From NCBI GenBank assembly GCA_951812725.1, contig OX638330.1, positions 744,001 through 808,000 of the forward strand: a stretch of DNA of 64,000 nt, in the 5' to 3' direction. The notes below the pieces were generated by a model. It searched no databases. It was not told the DNA's origin and was given only the letters and a program-made list of their open reading frames with translations. Both the position numbers and the translations under genes were made by a program. This stretch comes from an uncultured Caldilineaceae bacterium. GTDB taxonomy: Bacteria > Chloroflexota > Anaerolineae > Caldilineales > Caldilineaceae. This document shows, piece after piece, positions 42,571 to 52,031 of the stretch (its first letter is position 1; every line of letters starts with the position of its first letter).

Positions 42571-43836
42571 TCAGGCCAAGAGCAGCTTGATTGGCGTTTC
42601 CAACAGTTCTTTCACCCTCTGCAAGAAGACGGCGCACTCGGCGCCGTCCGTCACCCGATGATCGGCGGAGATGGTCATCTGCATGACCGTGCGCACGACT
42701 ACCTGGCCCTCCTGCACGACCGCGGTCTCTCTGGCTGTGGCCACGCCAAGGATGGCGGCCTGGGGCGGGTTGATGATGGCGGCGAAGTGATCTGTGTCGT
42801 AGCCGCCCAGGTTGCTGATGGTGAAGGTGCTGCCGGATACATCCTCAGGCCTGACCTTGCCGGCGCGGGCCCTCTCGATCATGGCTCTGTTGTCGCGGGC
42901 GATGTCTGAGATCGAGCAGCGGTCGGTCTGTCGGCTGACGACCGTCAGCACGCCCCCTTCCACTGCGACGGCGGCGCCAACATTGATGTCAGCGTGGTGC
43001 TCGATGCGGTCCTCAACATAGGAGGCGTTCAGGTTTGGGAAATCGCGCAGCGCCAGGGCGGCGGCTTTCACCACCATGTCGTTGACGGTAACTTTGGCAT
43101 CCGACGGGAAGGCATCGTTGAACTGTCTTCGCAATGCCAGGGCATCGTCCATGGTCACCGAATTGGTGATATAGAAGTGGGGGATCGTCTGCTTGCTGCG
43201 GCTCATGCGCTGGGCAATCGTCCGCCGGAGGGGAGACGCCGTACTTCCGGTAGTCTTTGACGGGGCACTAGCGTTTGGCGCCTGGCGAGCGGGGACTGCA
43301 GGGGCACCGGGATCCGCTTGCGCCAAGTGATTCTCTACATCCCCGCGCAGAATGCGGCCGCCGGGGCCGCTTCCGGCCACGCGACGCAAGTCCAGATTGT
43401 GCTCGCGGGCCATGCGCAGGGCTATGGGTGTGGCCAATACACCATTTCCTGTGGGCTGCGCGGACACGGGTACAGAAGGCTGGTCCTGCTGCAGCGCGTC
43501 TGGCAGAGGAGCGGAAGGGGCTTCTACTTCAGGCGGCGCAACCGGGGGTGGCGAAGGCTCCTGGGATTGCGCCGGCGACGGCGCGCTGGGTAACTCATCC
43601 GCCTCACCGACGCGGGCGATGGGCGCGCCCGCCGGAACGCTTTCTCCGGGCTGAATGATGAGCTCCAGCAGAACGCCCGCAACCGGCGCCTCCACCTCCA
43701 GAGTCACCTTTTCTGATTCGAATTCGGCGATTGGTTCGCCCGCCTGAACAGCTTCGCCTACGTTCTTCAGCCAGACTGACAGTTCACCTTCACCGGCCTC
43801 AAAACCCAGGTCGGGCATGGGTATGATCTCGGCCAC
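42571..43836 (-). CDS. 2-oxoacid dehydrogenase complex acyltransferase (E2)
   Basis: 421 residues from a GTG with GAGGAGG upstream. An N-terminal lipoyl domain carries the lipoyl Lys at about 43 ([14 protein letters not shown]). A Pro/Ala/Ser-rich linker follows, then an E3/E1-binding domain ([32 protein letters not shown], about 133-170). The catalytic domain ends with [14 protein letters not shown], containing the active His and Asp. It transfers the acyl group from lipoamide to CoA. The E1 gene lies 84 bases upstream on the same strand, suggesting a pyruvate dehydrogenase complex; no E3 gene follows. Confidence 0.93.
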   Translation of the reverse strand: MAEIIPMPDLGFEAGEGELSVWLKNVGEAVQAGEPIAEFESEKVTLEVEAPVAGVLLELIIQPGESVPAGAPIARVGEADELPSAPSPAQSQEPSPPPVAPPEVEAPSAPLPDALQQDQPSVPVSAQPTGNGVLATPIALRMAREHNLDLRRVAGSGPGGRILRGDVENHLAQADPGAPAVPARQAPNASAPSKTTGSTASPLRRTIAQRMSRSKQTIPHFYITNSVTMDDALALRRQFNDAFPSDAKVTVNDMVVKAAALALRDFPNLNASYVEDRIEHHADINVGAAVAVEGGVLTVVSRQTDRCSISDIARDNRAMIERARAGKVRPEDVSGSTFTISNLGGYDTDHFAAIINPPQAAILGVATARETAVVQEGQVVVRTVMQMTISADHRVTDGAECAVFLQRVKELLETPIKLLLA

Positions 43837-43920
43837 GGAATCCTCCTCTAAGCGGCAACTTCAGGTGGCTGGCGATCTGCACCGTATAACTGCTGCGACC
43901 AGCCACAGTCCAGCGCGTTT

Positions 43921-46335
43921 CTACCTGAACTCGGTTCGATTCAGACCTACGAGCGCCGCCTCGAATATCGCGTTGCTGTCGATCCCGAAATGGCGGTAGA
44001 GGTCGGCAGGCGTGCCGGATTGACCGAAGTCGTCCACGCCCAAGGGTATCAGGTAACTGCCAAATAGACTGCCCAGCCAGGCCAGGTTGTGGGATGCCCC
44101 GTCCTGCACGGTGACGATTGGGGCCTGGCGCTCATTGGGGGGAATAAGCCATGATAGCAGACGGCTTGGCTCTCTGCCGGGTCGACGGCCCCATTGGGCG
44201 GCGCGCCAGTTTTCAAAGAGGCGGCGGGGGCTGGTCAGGTTGAGCACGTTGACGGCTATGCCCTCTGCCTGCAACATCGCGGCCGCCTCCATCGCTTCCG
44301 GCAGCATGATGCCGGATGAGGCGATGTGGACCAACGAGCGGGGATCTGCCTCCGGCGTAGCCGTCTGCCAGTCCAGCAGACGGTAACCGCCTTCAAGCAC
44401 CTGGCGCCGCAGTTCAGTCGCCCCCAGTCGCTCCAGGGCAGGCTCCAGCATTGACTGATCGGTCGGCTTGGTAGAGAGACGAAGATAGGTTGCTCTGCCA
44501 TCCACATCGCGGCAGCACTGGCGGACTGCTTCCAGCATGATCCAGACCAACTCCTGTGCAAAGCAGGGCTCATAGCTGTTCAGATTTGGCAGTTCCGCGC
44601 CGAGAGACGGAGTAACGGTAGACTGGTGCGCGCCCCCTTCGGGAGCGAGGCTGACGCCCGACGGCGTGCCGACGACTATGAAGCGGGACTTGGAGTAGAG
44701 GCCGTAGATGAAGGAGTCGAGTCCTCGCAACACGAAGGGATCGTAGACGGTGCCAATAGGTATAAGCTGCTGGCCGTTCAACTCCGCTGAGAGGCCCAAC
44801 ATGCCCAGCATCATAAACAGATTCATCTCGGAAATGCCCAACTCGATGTGCTGGCCGTCGGGGCCGTAGCGCCAACTGAGTCCGCGATTTTCCTCCAGTT
44901 CGTAAATCTCGCCTTCGGTTAAGGAAAAAACTCCCTGCTTTGCGATCCAGCCTGACAGATTGGTGGAGGTGGAGACGTCAGGCGAGGTTGTGACGATACG
45001 CGGCGCGAGCTTCGGATTGCGGCTCATGCTGACCAGAGTCTGGCCAAATGACTGCTGGGTACTGAGCATGCCGTGGGTACGGACCGGCACACTTTCAGGA
45101 ACATCCTGCGCCGAAAGACCGATGGGAGGTTGTATCGCCTTCCCATTCGACTTCTGCTGGGAATTGATGTCGGGCAGGTCAGAGGAGGGATAGAGTTGGC
45201 GGGCAATTTCGGTACAGAGGACACTTTCGTCCGATCCTGGCCCAAAAGCGGCCCATTCATCGTCACGCGGTATCGCCAGCTCCTCGCCCAGCGCTGACAT
45301 TTCGTCCACGCTCAGCAATTTCGAGTGGTTATGCGGATCGCCGGCGATCGGCAAACGCCAGCCCTTAATCGTATAGGCGAAGATCACGGTGGGGCGGTCT
45401 GCCGTGGCATCGGCCTCTTCCAGGACGCCAATCATCTCGGTGAGGTCGTGGCCGCCCAGATTACCGACGACGCCGGGCAGTTCTTCGTTGCTTATTGGGG
45501 CCAGCAGCTCTTCCAGGTGCCTGTCCTTGTGGCCGTTTACCGTGACGAAGCGACGGCGCAATTCGTCGCCGGGCAGCCGCACCAGCAACTGATACTCCTC
45601 ATTGCTCATGTCATCAATGCGTTTGCGCACGCGTTCGCCGTGCTTCTCTGCGAAGAGACTTTGCAGCCTGCGTCCGTACTTCGCCTCCAACACCTGCCAG
45701 CCCCAACTGTCGAACATCGATTTCAGCGTCCCGGCGCGGATGCCGGGAATCACCCTGTCCAAGCTCTGGCGATTCAGGTCAACGATCCAGATCGTGTTGG
45801 ACAGTTCTGCCATCCATTCGTCGAAGACGGCTTCCCAGACATTGCCTTCGTCCAGCTCGGCGTCGCCGATGATGGCTATGAAGCGATTCGATGTTACCTC
45901 ACCAAAGTGCATCTGGGCGTAATGGTGGGTCAGCGCGGCGAAGGCCGGCGCGACTGCCCCCAGCCCTACGGAGCCGGTAGAGAAATCGACCGGGTCGGGA
46001 TCCTTGGTACGGCTGGGATAGGCCTGCAGGCCGCCAAAGGCGCGCAATGTGGTCAGATAGTCTCGGGGCAACTGGCCGAGCAGGTATTGGATAGCGTGAA
46101 AGACCGGGGAAGCGTGGGGCTTTACCGATACCCTGTCACCGTGCTTGAGCAGGTGAAAATAGAGCGCGGTCATTATGGTCACCATGCTCGCGGACGAAGC
46201 CTGGTGACCGCCCACTTTGACACCGTCCCGCTGCGGACGAATGCTGTTGGCCTCATGCACTATGCGCATGGACAGCCACAGTATCCGTTCCTGAATGCGG
46301 TTAAGAGTTTGCAGGTACTCGGATGACAGTTTCAC
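43921..46335 (-). CDS. homodimeric-type pyruvate dehydrogenase E1 / transketolase-like
   Basis: 804 residues from a GTG, shorter than E. coli AceE (887). The N-terminal third has RPQRDGVKVGGHQASSASMV and the TPP motif IGDAELDEGNVWEAVFDEW ending in IVDLN. The middle has a transketolase pyrimidine domain (YGPDGQHIELGISEMNLFMMLGMLG), and a transketolase C-terminal domain follows (GIAVNVLNLTSPRRLF). This is the single-chain AceE/transketolase-type E1. Together with the E2 gene after it, it would decarboxylate pyruvate or another 2-oxoacid with thiamine diphosphate. A linker around 395-425 is poorly conserved. Confidence 0.9.
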   Translation of the reverse strand: MKLSSEYLQTLNRIQERILWLSMRIVHEANSIRPQRDGVKVGGHQASSASMVTIMTALYFHLLKHGDRVSVKPHASPVFHAIQYLLGQLPRDYLTTLRAFGGLQAYPSRTKDPDPVDFSTGSVGLGAVAPAFAALTHHYAQMHFGEVTSNRFIAIIGDAELDEGNVWEAVFDEWMAELSNTIWIVDLNRQSLDRVIPGIRAGTLKSMFDSWGWQVLEAKYGRRLQSLFAEKHGERVRKRIDDMSNEEYQLLVRLPGDELRRRFVTVNGHKDRHLEELLAPISNEELPGVVGNLGGHDLTEMIGVLEEADATADRPTVIFAYTIKGWRLPIAGDPHNHSKLLSVDEMSALGEELAIPRDDEWAAFGPGSDESVLCTEIARQLYPSSDLPDINSQQKSNGKAIQPPIGLSAQDVPESVPVRTHGMLSTQQSFGQTLVSMSRNPKLAPRIVTTSPDVSTSTNLSGWIAKQGVFSLTEGEIYELEENRGLSWRYGPDGQHIELGISEMNLFMMLGMLGLSAELNGQQLIPIGTVYDPFVLRGLDSFIYGLYSKSRFIVVGTPSGVSLAPEGGAHQSTVTPSLGAELPNLNSYEPCFAQELVWIMLEAVRQCCRDVDGRATYLRLSTKPTDQSMLEPALERLGATELRRQVLEGGYRLLDWQTATPEADPRSLVHIASSGIMLPEAMEAAAMLQAEGIAVNVLNLTSPRRLFENWRAAQWGRRPGREPSRLLSWLIPPNERQAPIVTVQDGASHNLAWLGSLFGSYLIPLGVDDFGQSGTPADLYRHFGIDSNAIFEAALVGLNRTEFR

Positions 46336-46485
46336 TGGCAGAGACCTGTGTTCGGCAACTGCTCTTGGTGTACTTACACAATCAGAGCTTTTTGCGCCCC
46401 CAATTGCTTTCAGGGCGCCTCACGTTTCAGATGTCTCTCCTGCAAATTATAGCATACCGCATCAGTTCGAGATCAAAGTCTCGCG

Positions 46486-46773
46486 GTAACTGCTAAGCCA
46501 TATATGGTGCCTGTCTTGACCAGCCCTATCATCATGCTGCCATTCAGGCTATCTGATTGTGTATTCGGTTGGCGGCAGCCAGGTTGCTGGAGCCGCACCG
46601 CTGGAATGCGCACACAAGGTCGGTGAGCGATGGTTTTGTAGGGGGCGTTGCGGGGGCGCAGCCCCTGCACAAGGGAGGCCGCTTGCGGCCGACCGCCCAT
46701 ATGCAAAGAGAGAGTATAGAGGAGTGCGTAGAGAGTGAACATCGATGTGAAATGGCGATGGCTGCGTAGTTTT
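46486..46773. mobile_element. IS66-like MITE, copy D with perfect target duplication
   Basis: 288 bp from GTAACTGC to GTAGTTTT. The 8-base flanks are identical, GTCTCGCG at 46478-46485 and 46774-46781, which is direct evidence of transposition. Left interior matches copies A and B. Hairpin 2 is GGCCGC-TT-GCGGCC (46677-46690), a third stem sequence with full pairing. It lies between the E1 gene start and the epimerase gene end and encodes nothing. Confidence 0.9.
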
Positions 46774-46789
46774 GTCTCGCGAATCTCCA

Positions 46790-47473
46790 CTATCCACCCG
46801 CACGAGGGCTCTGCGGTTCATACCCAATCGCGCGGTAGCCGTGTTCCAGGTCGTAGAGCGGCCACTCACCGCCGGAAACACCAAAGACCACCTCGTACTG
46901 TACGTCCGGATGGATTACGGCGCGCTCGAAGACCCGCACCAGGTCGGGGTGGCTGAGGTGGTGGGGATGATCGGCATGGGGCCGGTCGGCGCGCACGTTG
47001 CCGATGCGGACTGAAACGCACTCCAGCCCAAACTTGCTGGCATACATATAACCCAGGTTCTCGCCGAAAACTTTGCTAATCGAGTAGTAGCTTTCGGGGC
47101 GGGGCGGCATATCGATAGTGCGGGTGATCTCCTCTGGGTAGGGAGCCAGCAGGCCGGCGCGACTTGCAAAAACGACGCGGCGCACGTTGTTTTGGCGGGC
47201 CGCCTCGAACAGGTTGTAGGTTCCGATGATGTTGCTGTTGAGGATCTCCTCCCACGGTGCGCCGCCCAAAGGATTGCCGGCCAGGTGGACAACCGCCTCC
47301 ATGTCCTGGGTGGCCGCGGCCATGGCCTCAAAGTCGGTCAACTCGCCCACAACCGCGTCTTCAAAATCGGGCAAGGGCACGCGGTCGAAAACGCGTAGCT
47401 GGTAGCGATCGCGCAGACCGTTGACAAGAACCGTGCCGACGGCGCCGGCAGCGCCTGTAATCAGAATTCTCAT
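46790..47473 (-). CDS. NAD-dependent sugar epimerase/dehydratase, uronate dehydrogenase-like
   Basis: 227 residues, shorter than most extended SDRs (about 260-340). NAD loop is ITGAAGAVG at about 5-13; VVHLAGNPLGGAPWEEILNSNIIGTYNLFEAA and a YYSISK active site (the upstream Ser is in FASRAG) follow, then VSVRIGNVRADRPHADHP. The pattern is close to uronate dehydrogenases that oxidise glucuronate or galacturonate to the aldarolactone. It is the end gene of a minus-strand catabolic block. MITE copy D lies just beyond its stop. Confidence 0.82.
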   Translation of the reverse strand: MRILITGAAGAVGTVLVNGLRDRYQLRVFDRVPLPDFEDAVVGELTDFEAMAAATQDMEAVVHLAGNPLGGAPWEEILNSNIIGTYNLFEAARQNNVRRVVFASRAGLLAPYPEEITRTIDMPPRPESYYSISKVFGENLGYMYASKFGLECVSVRIGNVRADRPHADHPHHLSHPDLVRVFERAVIHPDVQYEVVFGVSGGEWPLYDLEHGYRAIGYEPQSPRAGG

Positions 47474-47483
47474 TTACAACTCC

Positions 47484-48218
47484 CTAGCGGGCGGCGACTA
47501 TGAGATAGGTCAGCCATGCCTGATCAGTATTGGTTATGTAGTAGGTCGTATCCGGCGACAGGTGGATGGCGTCGCCTTCACCGATCGCTCTTTCCTGGCC
47601 GTCGGCGACAAGTGTGCCAGCGCCGGCCAGGATGTAGTATATCTGCTCAAGATCCTCGGAGTTCCCTTCGGCGGACCGCCGTCGCGGCTGCACCATCTCC
47701 CGATCGATGAAGGCCAGGCCGCGCAGACAGCCGCCTTCCCGCTCAGTTACGGGGCCGAGAAGACGCCAACGCACCGCGCCAGACTTGTCACTCAACGGGG
47801 CAACATCGCGCCAATTGCGTAACACGAACTGGCCGCCGTCACCGTCAACCGGCATGTTGATCACGTGGTGGTACAACCAATCATCACCTGTGTTAAATAG
47901 CTGGTGGAACTGTCCGGACGGCAGGTAGATGATGTCCCCCTTCTCAACAGGGGATAGTAGGTCGCCGCACAAGATCTGCCCGGCGCCGTCGAGGATGTAA
48001 TAGAGTTGCTCGCGATTCTCGTGTTTGTGATGGTCCGACTGTTTGCGTCCTTGCAGGGCGTGCAGGGTGAAAACGCCCAGCTTTTCCAGCGCTTCCCCTT
48101 GGGCCGGCTGCCAGGCGGCGGCTTTGCCGGTTGGCTTGGGCTGCAAGCAACTCCAGACGATGGCGCTCTCATGGCCGACAACCGGCTGCGCCTCTCTCCA
48201 ATTTACGACTGTGGGCAT
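47484..48218 (-). CDS. bicupin protein
   Basis: 244 residues with two cupin domains. The N-terminal barrel carries ALQGRKQSDHHKHENREQLYYILDGAGQI (His-rich metal motif) and IIYLPSGQFHQLFN; the C-terminal barrel carries IYYILAGAGTLVADGQ and GDAIHLSPDTTYYITN, with fewer histidines. Metal-binding cupins include oxygenases, isomerases and sugar-binding proteins. Its neighbours (epimerase, PhyH, HpcH/HpaI) suggest carbohydrate or sugar-acid breakdown. Eleven bases separate it from the epimerase gene. Precise role unknown. Confidence 0.82.
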   Translation of the reverse strand: MPTVVNWREAQPVVGHESAIVWSCLQPKPTGKAAAWQPAQGEALEKLGVFTLHALQGRKQSDHHKHENREQLYYILDGAGQILCGDLLSPVEKGDIIYLPSGQFHQLFNTGDDWLYHHVINMPVDGDGGQFVLRNWRDVAPLSDKSGAVRWRLLGPVTEREGGCLRGLAFIDREMVQPRRRSAEGNSEDLEQIYYILAGAGTLVADGQERAIGEGDAIHLSPDTTYYITNTDQAWLTYLIVAAR

Positions 48219-48258
48219 GGTGACTCCTCTCTCTTGGGCGACGGCTCGCCCGCAACCG

Positions 48259-49029
48259 TCAGGCCCAATCTTCGGCCGGCAGCTGCTCGATCATTTGCCG
48301 GATGCGCGGTCTTTCGCGGGCGGTGAAGGAGCGGTGGAAGGAGAAGGCGCCGTGTTTTCTCAGGGCTTCGAAATGGCGGTCAGATGTTGGCATCGCGGCG
48401 AACTTGAGGGCGATGTATCGCCGGTCGGGCTGCTTGCCAAAGACGGCATGGTACAGATAGTGATTGAAGAATACAGCGTCGCCCGGCTCGACCTCCAGCG
48501 CGCAACTGGGCAGTTCCGGCCCCGCCACGCCGAAGGGCATTTCATGCGGCTTTGATTGGATGTGGTTGAGCTGTTCGAGTTGGTGATAGAGGGGAGGGCG
48601 ATGTGACCCGGGCATCACGCGAAGAGCCCCCGTATCCTTCGTCGTGGGAGTCAGGTACAGCATTATCTTGATGCGCACATAGTCCGGCTCCTCTTCGCCG
48701 GGGCGGTCGCAGTGCCACCCGTGGCTCTGCGCTTCGTTGAAGCTGCCCTTGTTGCCCTCGGAGCCGCCCCAGACGAAACCGGCGCCCAACAACCGTTCAA
48801 CTGTCAGGTAGATGCGGTCGTCTACGACGAGCGAGGAAAGCTCGAGGCTCGATTCGAGGAATGGCGCGACATGCTGGTATGCCCCTTCGTCGGGACCCCC
48901 GCCGCGCTCTTCTCTCCACAGCGCATCGGCCGCGCGCCGGCTTTCCGCTATCTCATCGGCCGAGAATAGCTGCGGCAGGAAGAGGAAGCCAAAAGTGTCA
49001 AAGTGTGCGACCTGCTGGGTGGTGAGCAT
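48259..49029 (-). CDS. phytanoyl-CoA dioxygenase (PhyH) family protein
   Basis: 256 residues. The iron ligands are visible as His and Asp in SHGWHCDRPGEEEPDYVRIKIMLYLTP, with a later His in FNHYLYHAVFGKQPDRRYIALKFAA, and the Arg that binds 2-oxoglutarate follows in that segment. KDTGALRVMPGSHRPPLYH is a typical PhyH stretch. The family hydroxylates varied small molecules. The start ATG has GTGAGC upstream and a 15-base gap to the NHL-repeat gene, so it is probably in one operon with its neighbours. Substrate unknown. Confidence 0.88.
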   Translation of the reverse strand: MLTTQQVAHFDTFGFLFLPQLFSADEIAESRRAADALWREERGGGPDEGAYQHVAPFLESSLELSSLVVDDRIYLTVERLLGAGFVWGGSEGNKGSFNEAQSHGWHCDRPGEEEPDYVRIKIMLYLTPTTKDTGALRVMPGSHRPPLYHQLEQLNHIQSKPHEMPFGVAGPELPSCALEVEPGDAVFFNHYLYHAVFGKQPDRRYIALKFAAMPTSDRHFEALRKHGAFSFHRSFTARERPRIRQMIEQLPAEDWA

Positions 49030-49044
49030 GATGAGCCTCCCGTT

Positions 49045-49902
49045 TCATTCTAGGGTAAATTTCTGCAGCCGGTTGTCGAGAAAGGGCACTTCTGCCACAT
49101 ACAGGTCGCCGCGGGAATCGAGCCACAGCCCATGCGGGCCATTGGCAAACTGTCCCGGCGCATCGCCCTGCTCGCCCCAGCGCGCCAGCAGCTCGCCATC
49201 CAAGTCGAAGACGCTGATACGGTACCCGCCCTCAGCCATATAGACGTTGTCGTCACCGTCTATGTAGAGATCGTTGGGGCCGTCCAGGTTGGGCCACTCG
49301 CCCTCGTACGTGCCCTCCGCATCGAAGATCTGCATGCGTCTGTTCTCGCGGTCCAGGACCAGTACGCGACCGCGGCTGTCCACGCGCAGGCAGTGGGGCA
49401 AAGCGAACTGTCCAGGGCCTGTGCCCTCCTCTCCCCACGACTGTAACAGCGTCCCGTCGGCGGAGAAGCGGTGCACACGAAACTGGCCGTATCCATCCGA
49501 TACGTAGATGTCGCCCCACGGCGCCTCCACCGCCCAGGTCGGCCGGTTGAACGGCTGGCCGGGCTCGCCAACCATGTCGGCTGTGCCCAGCGTCTGCAAC
49601 ACCTGTCCGTCAGTGTCGAGCTTGCGAACCGTATGGTCATCGACGTCGGCCACGTACAGCTGGTCCTGTTCGTTGAACCAGACACTGTGCGGGTTTTTGA
49701 AGAGGTCGGCGCCCCACTCGGTCAGGTAATTGCCTTCACGGTCATAGACCAGGATCGCCGGAGGTTCGCGGCGGGCGATGTAGACGCGGTCACGCGAGTC
49801 GGTCGCCACCGCCGGCGTTACGCCGCCGAAGGCGCGGCCGGCCAGTCCCTGCCCCCACCCCTCGACCACCCTGTATTCGGAACCGCCACCATTTCCTGTC
49901 AT
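49045..49902 (-). CDS. NHL-repeat beta-propeller protein
   Basis: 285 residues built from about six NHL repeats: AVATDSRDRVYIARREPPAI, VWFNEQDQLYVADVDDHTVR, YVSDGYGQFRVHRFSADGTL, LRVDSRGRVLVLDRENRRMQIF, DLYIDGDDNVYMAEGGYRIS and LWLDSRGDLYVAEVP. No signal peptide is visible, so it may act in the cytoplasm. Related propellers include peptidyl-hydroxyglycine lyase-like enzymes and lactonases. Next to uronate dehydrogenase-like and aldolase genes a lactonase role is conceivable; this is inference. Confidence 0.85.
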   Translation of the reverse strand: MTGNGGGSEYRVVEGWGQGLAGRAFGGVTPAVATDSRDRVYIARREPPAILVYDREGNYLTEWGADLFKNPHSVWFNEQDQLYVADVDDHTVRKLDTDGQVLQTLGTADMVGEPGQPFNRPTWAVEAPWGDIYVSDGYGQFRVHRFSADGTLLQSWGEEGTGPGQFALPHCLRVDSRGRVLVLDRENRRMQIFDAEGTYEGEWPNLDGPNDLYIDGDDNVYMAEGGYRISVFDLDGELLARWGEQGDAPGQFANGPHGLWLDSRGDLYVAEVPFLDNRLQKFTLE

Positions 49903-50017
49903 CTCGCTCCTCCATTGTCACAAGAGTTTCTTCTTCGCGGCCCTTCGTAGACAGACCTCTTGCAGTCGGTGCGAATCTCAACTCAGGCAACCGTCAAGAG
50001 CCCTGGCGAAGCGGGTG

Positions 50018-50743
50018 TCAAGGTATCGGGCTTTCCATCAACACTGTGACGCCCATATCGATATATTTATTGCGATTTTCCGGCGAGTAGCTCCTGAAGC
50101 TGATCTTGGCGTCCGCGCCCTGCAGCTGCTTGAGCGCGTGGCGCACACAGTCGTCTACGCTCTTGAATGGATGCTCCGGATGCGCTTCCAGGTCGTAGAG
50201 CAGATCATTCGGCCCCCACGTCAGGCAGTCAACGCCCGGCTTGGCAAGTCTGCGCACATTGGTCACGGCCCGAACCGACTCCATCTGAAGGCACAGAATA
50301 CCGGTGCGGTTCCACCAGTCGGCATACTGCAGGCGTTCGTCGCGTCCTTCGATGCCATAACGCGCTGCGCCACCCCAGCTCCTCCTGCCGACCTGGGGAT
50401 AGTAGAAGGCTTCGAGCGCTTCATCCACCGTCGCCTCCTCCTCCACGATCGGAATCTCGATGCCGAGCGGGCCCAGATCGAGGATATTGCCGATCAGGTA
50501 GGCGTGCCGCGTGTGCTTGATGCGAAACTGGACTGGAATCCCCAACTCCGCGGCCACTCCGCAGAATTCGACCAGCTTCTCTTCGTTGTAAGGCGCATGC
50601 TGGCTGTCCACCGACAGGAAGCTGTAAGAGTCCTTGCCGAGAATGTCTTCAAGTTGGCTCTTGCCGGCGCTAACGGGGGCGGACACGCCGATCACGATGT
50701 CTCCCCTGCGAATGCGCTGTTTCAATGACTCGCTATCTGACAT
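50018..50743 (-). CDS. HpcH/HpaI-family aldolase
   Basis: About 241 residues from an ATG with AGGAGG upstream. SFLSVDSQHAPYNEEKLVEFCGVA holds the active-site region (Asp-x-Gln-His variant of the usual DxEH), LGIEIPIVEEEATVDEALE supplies the metal ligand Glu, and LQMESVRAVTNVRRLAKPGVDCLTWGPNDLLYDL is the class II signature including the second metal ligand. Such enzymes cleave 4-hydroxy-2-oxo acids to pyruvate and an aldehyde, as in aldarate or hydroxyphenylacetate breakdown. It fits the sugar-acid block downstream on the strand. Confidence 0.86.
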   Translation of the reverse strand: MSDSESLKQRIRRGDIVIGVSAPVSAGKSQLEDILGKDSYSFLSVDSQHAPYNEEKLVEFCGVAAELGIPVQFRIKHTRHAYLIGNILDLGPLGIEIPIVEEEATVDEALEAFYYPQVGRRSWGGAARYGIEGRDERLQYADWWNRTGILCLQMESVRAVTNVRRLAKPGVDCLTWGPNDLLYDLEAHPEHPFKSVDDCVRHALKQLQGADAKISFRSYSPENRNKYIDMGVTVLMESPIP

Positions 50744-51240
50744 AATCGCCTCCTGCGATTTTGAGGTGAACTGGGAATCGGGGTCAGCCTTTGAAGAAAA
50801 ACCTTTCTGACACTTTTTCGCTCGATTCCCGGCCATCACCGGGACTGTCGGAGCGTTTCTGGTGCCATTTCATACTGACCAATTTCCGGGTGAAGACTCT
50901 GATGGCCTCTAAGTCCTAATGCGGTAGGAGAAGCAAAGCTAGTGGGATGTTGCCGCGGGCACAGCCGGCGGCGCAGTCGCGAGTCTGAACCGGCATTTTC
51001 GGCAAAGTTAGTCTGAAATCTTTCACAACGCGCGCCATCCTTTAAGCATTAGCAGCAGAGAAGGCACACTTACAGTTTACCATCAACTCAATGTCAGCGC
51101 CGACTGTCTCAAAGGTATTCCAGTCGGGCGCCCGATAGGCCCAATTCAATTTCCTGGAAAGTGCGGTTGAAGTGGAAGCAGGGTAGATGGCGCGCCGAGA
51201 AGACAGCTGGGAAAGGGGCGTGGAGGGGCGGTCCTTGAAT
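50744..51240. other. intergenic stretch, no recognised feature
   Basis: This 497-bp gap holds no convincing ORF, tRNA-like structure or strong hairpin. It should contain the promoter of the aldolase operon (minus strand) and the end of the deformylase transcript. Confidence 0.4.
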
Positions 51241-51741
51241 TCAGGCCAGGAATTCCATTTGGCTGCGCAGGGCAAAGGACCTTGTGTCGATGGCCCTGGA
51301 CGTGGCTAACACGCCGTCCAAATGGTCGCATTCGTGTTGAAGCAGCTCTGACAGATCATCTTCAAGCAGCAGGGTCTGCTTTTGCCAGCTTCGGTCAAGG
51401 AATGTTATGCGGCAAGCCTTGTGCCGCCGGACCTTTACAACCAGTTCGGGAAAGCACATGCAGTCATCCCACAGAGTGATCATCTCTTCGCTTTCCTGGT
51501 CAATGACGGGATTGAAGAAGACGGTTGGGGATGAAATATACATGTAGACCATGCGCTTCATAACACCAATCTGGGGTGCGGCGATCGCCCGTCCGACACC
51601 ATATTTGCGGCGGAAATCGAACAAAGTGTCGTGCAGATCCTGGATGACCGGCTCGAGGCTGTCGCGTTCATTGCGGCGAACCGGTTCGCAGATTTCGTAT
51701 AGTTTTGGGTGTCCAAGCAAGAGTACCTGTTGAACTGCCAT
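51241..51741 (-). CDS. divergent peptide deformylase
   Basis: About 166 residues starting MAVQQVLLLGHPKLYE, standard length for Def. Motif I is AIAAPQIGV (normally GxGLAAPQ), motif II is DDCMCFPEL in place of EGCLS, and motif III is LQHECDHLDGVL (HExDH). The three metal ligands (Cys of DDC, two His of HECDH) and the catalytic Glu are all kept, so it may be active as an N-formyl-methionine deformylase. The changed motif II and the Cys-Met-Cys run are unusual. It stands alone, without fmt. A housekeeping def could exist elsewhere. Confidence 0.82.
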   Translation of the reverse strand: MAVQQVLLLGHPKLYEICEPVRRNERDSLEPVIQDLHDTLFDFRRKYGVGRAIAAPQIGVMKRMVYMYISSPTVFFNPVIDQESEEMITLWDDCMCFPELVVKVRRHKACRITFLDRSWQKQTLLLEDDLSELLQHECDHLDGVLATSRAIDTRSFALRSQMEFLA

Positions 51742-51994
51742 TTGGGTGCTCCTGTGTCCGAAAATATGCAAGTGAATCAACCGGGACCGCACTTCCAATT
51801 CTACCCTGCGCATCGTTAAATAATTTGACAATCGCAATTGCCTTTCAATGAGCCCGCTATCAAGGGTACAGTAAACAGGAAGATCTGGGCAAGAGGCACA
51901 TCGGCGGGCTCGAACCGACAAGATGCCCTAAACTGAGGGGGATTGGAGCGTTGAACGCACGGCCGCTGCGCTATGCTCGACGTGAAATCGCGTA

Positions 51995-52020
51995 TTGACA
52001 ACGCCTTCCTTACAGTATAG
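51995..52020 (+). promoter_or_regulatory. candidate promoter for the FG-GAP gene
   Basis: TTGACA (51995-52000) is followed 15 bases later by TATAGA. The spacing is short and the start codon is only about 11 bases beyond the -10 box, so a nearly leaderless transcript would result. Moderate to low confidence. Confidence 0.35.
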
Positions 52021-52031
52021 AGTCCCGACAA

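Noticed and set aside
45325..46326. 333-codon frame antisense to the E1 gene
   Set aside because: The E1 reading carries TPP and transketolase motifs; the antisense frame reflects high G+C.
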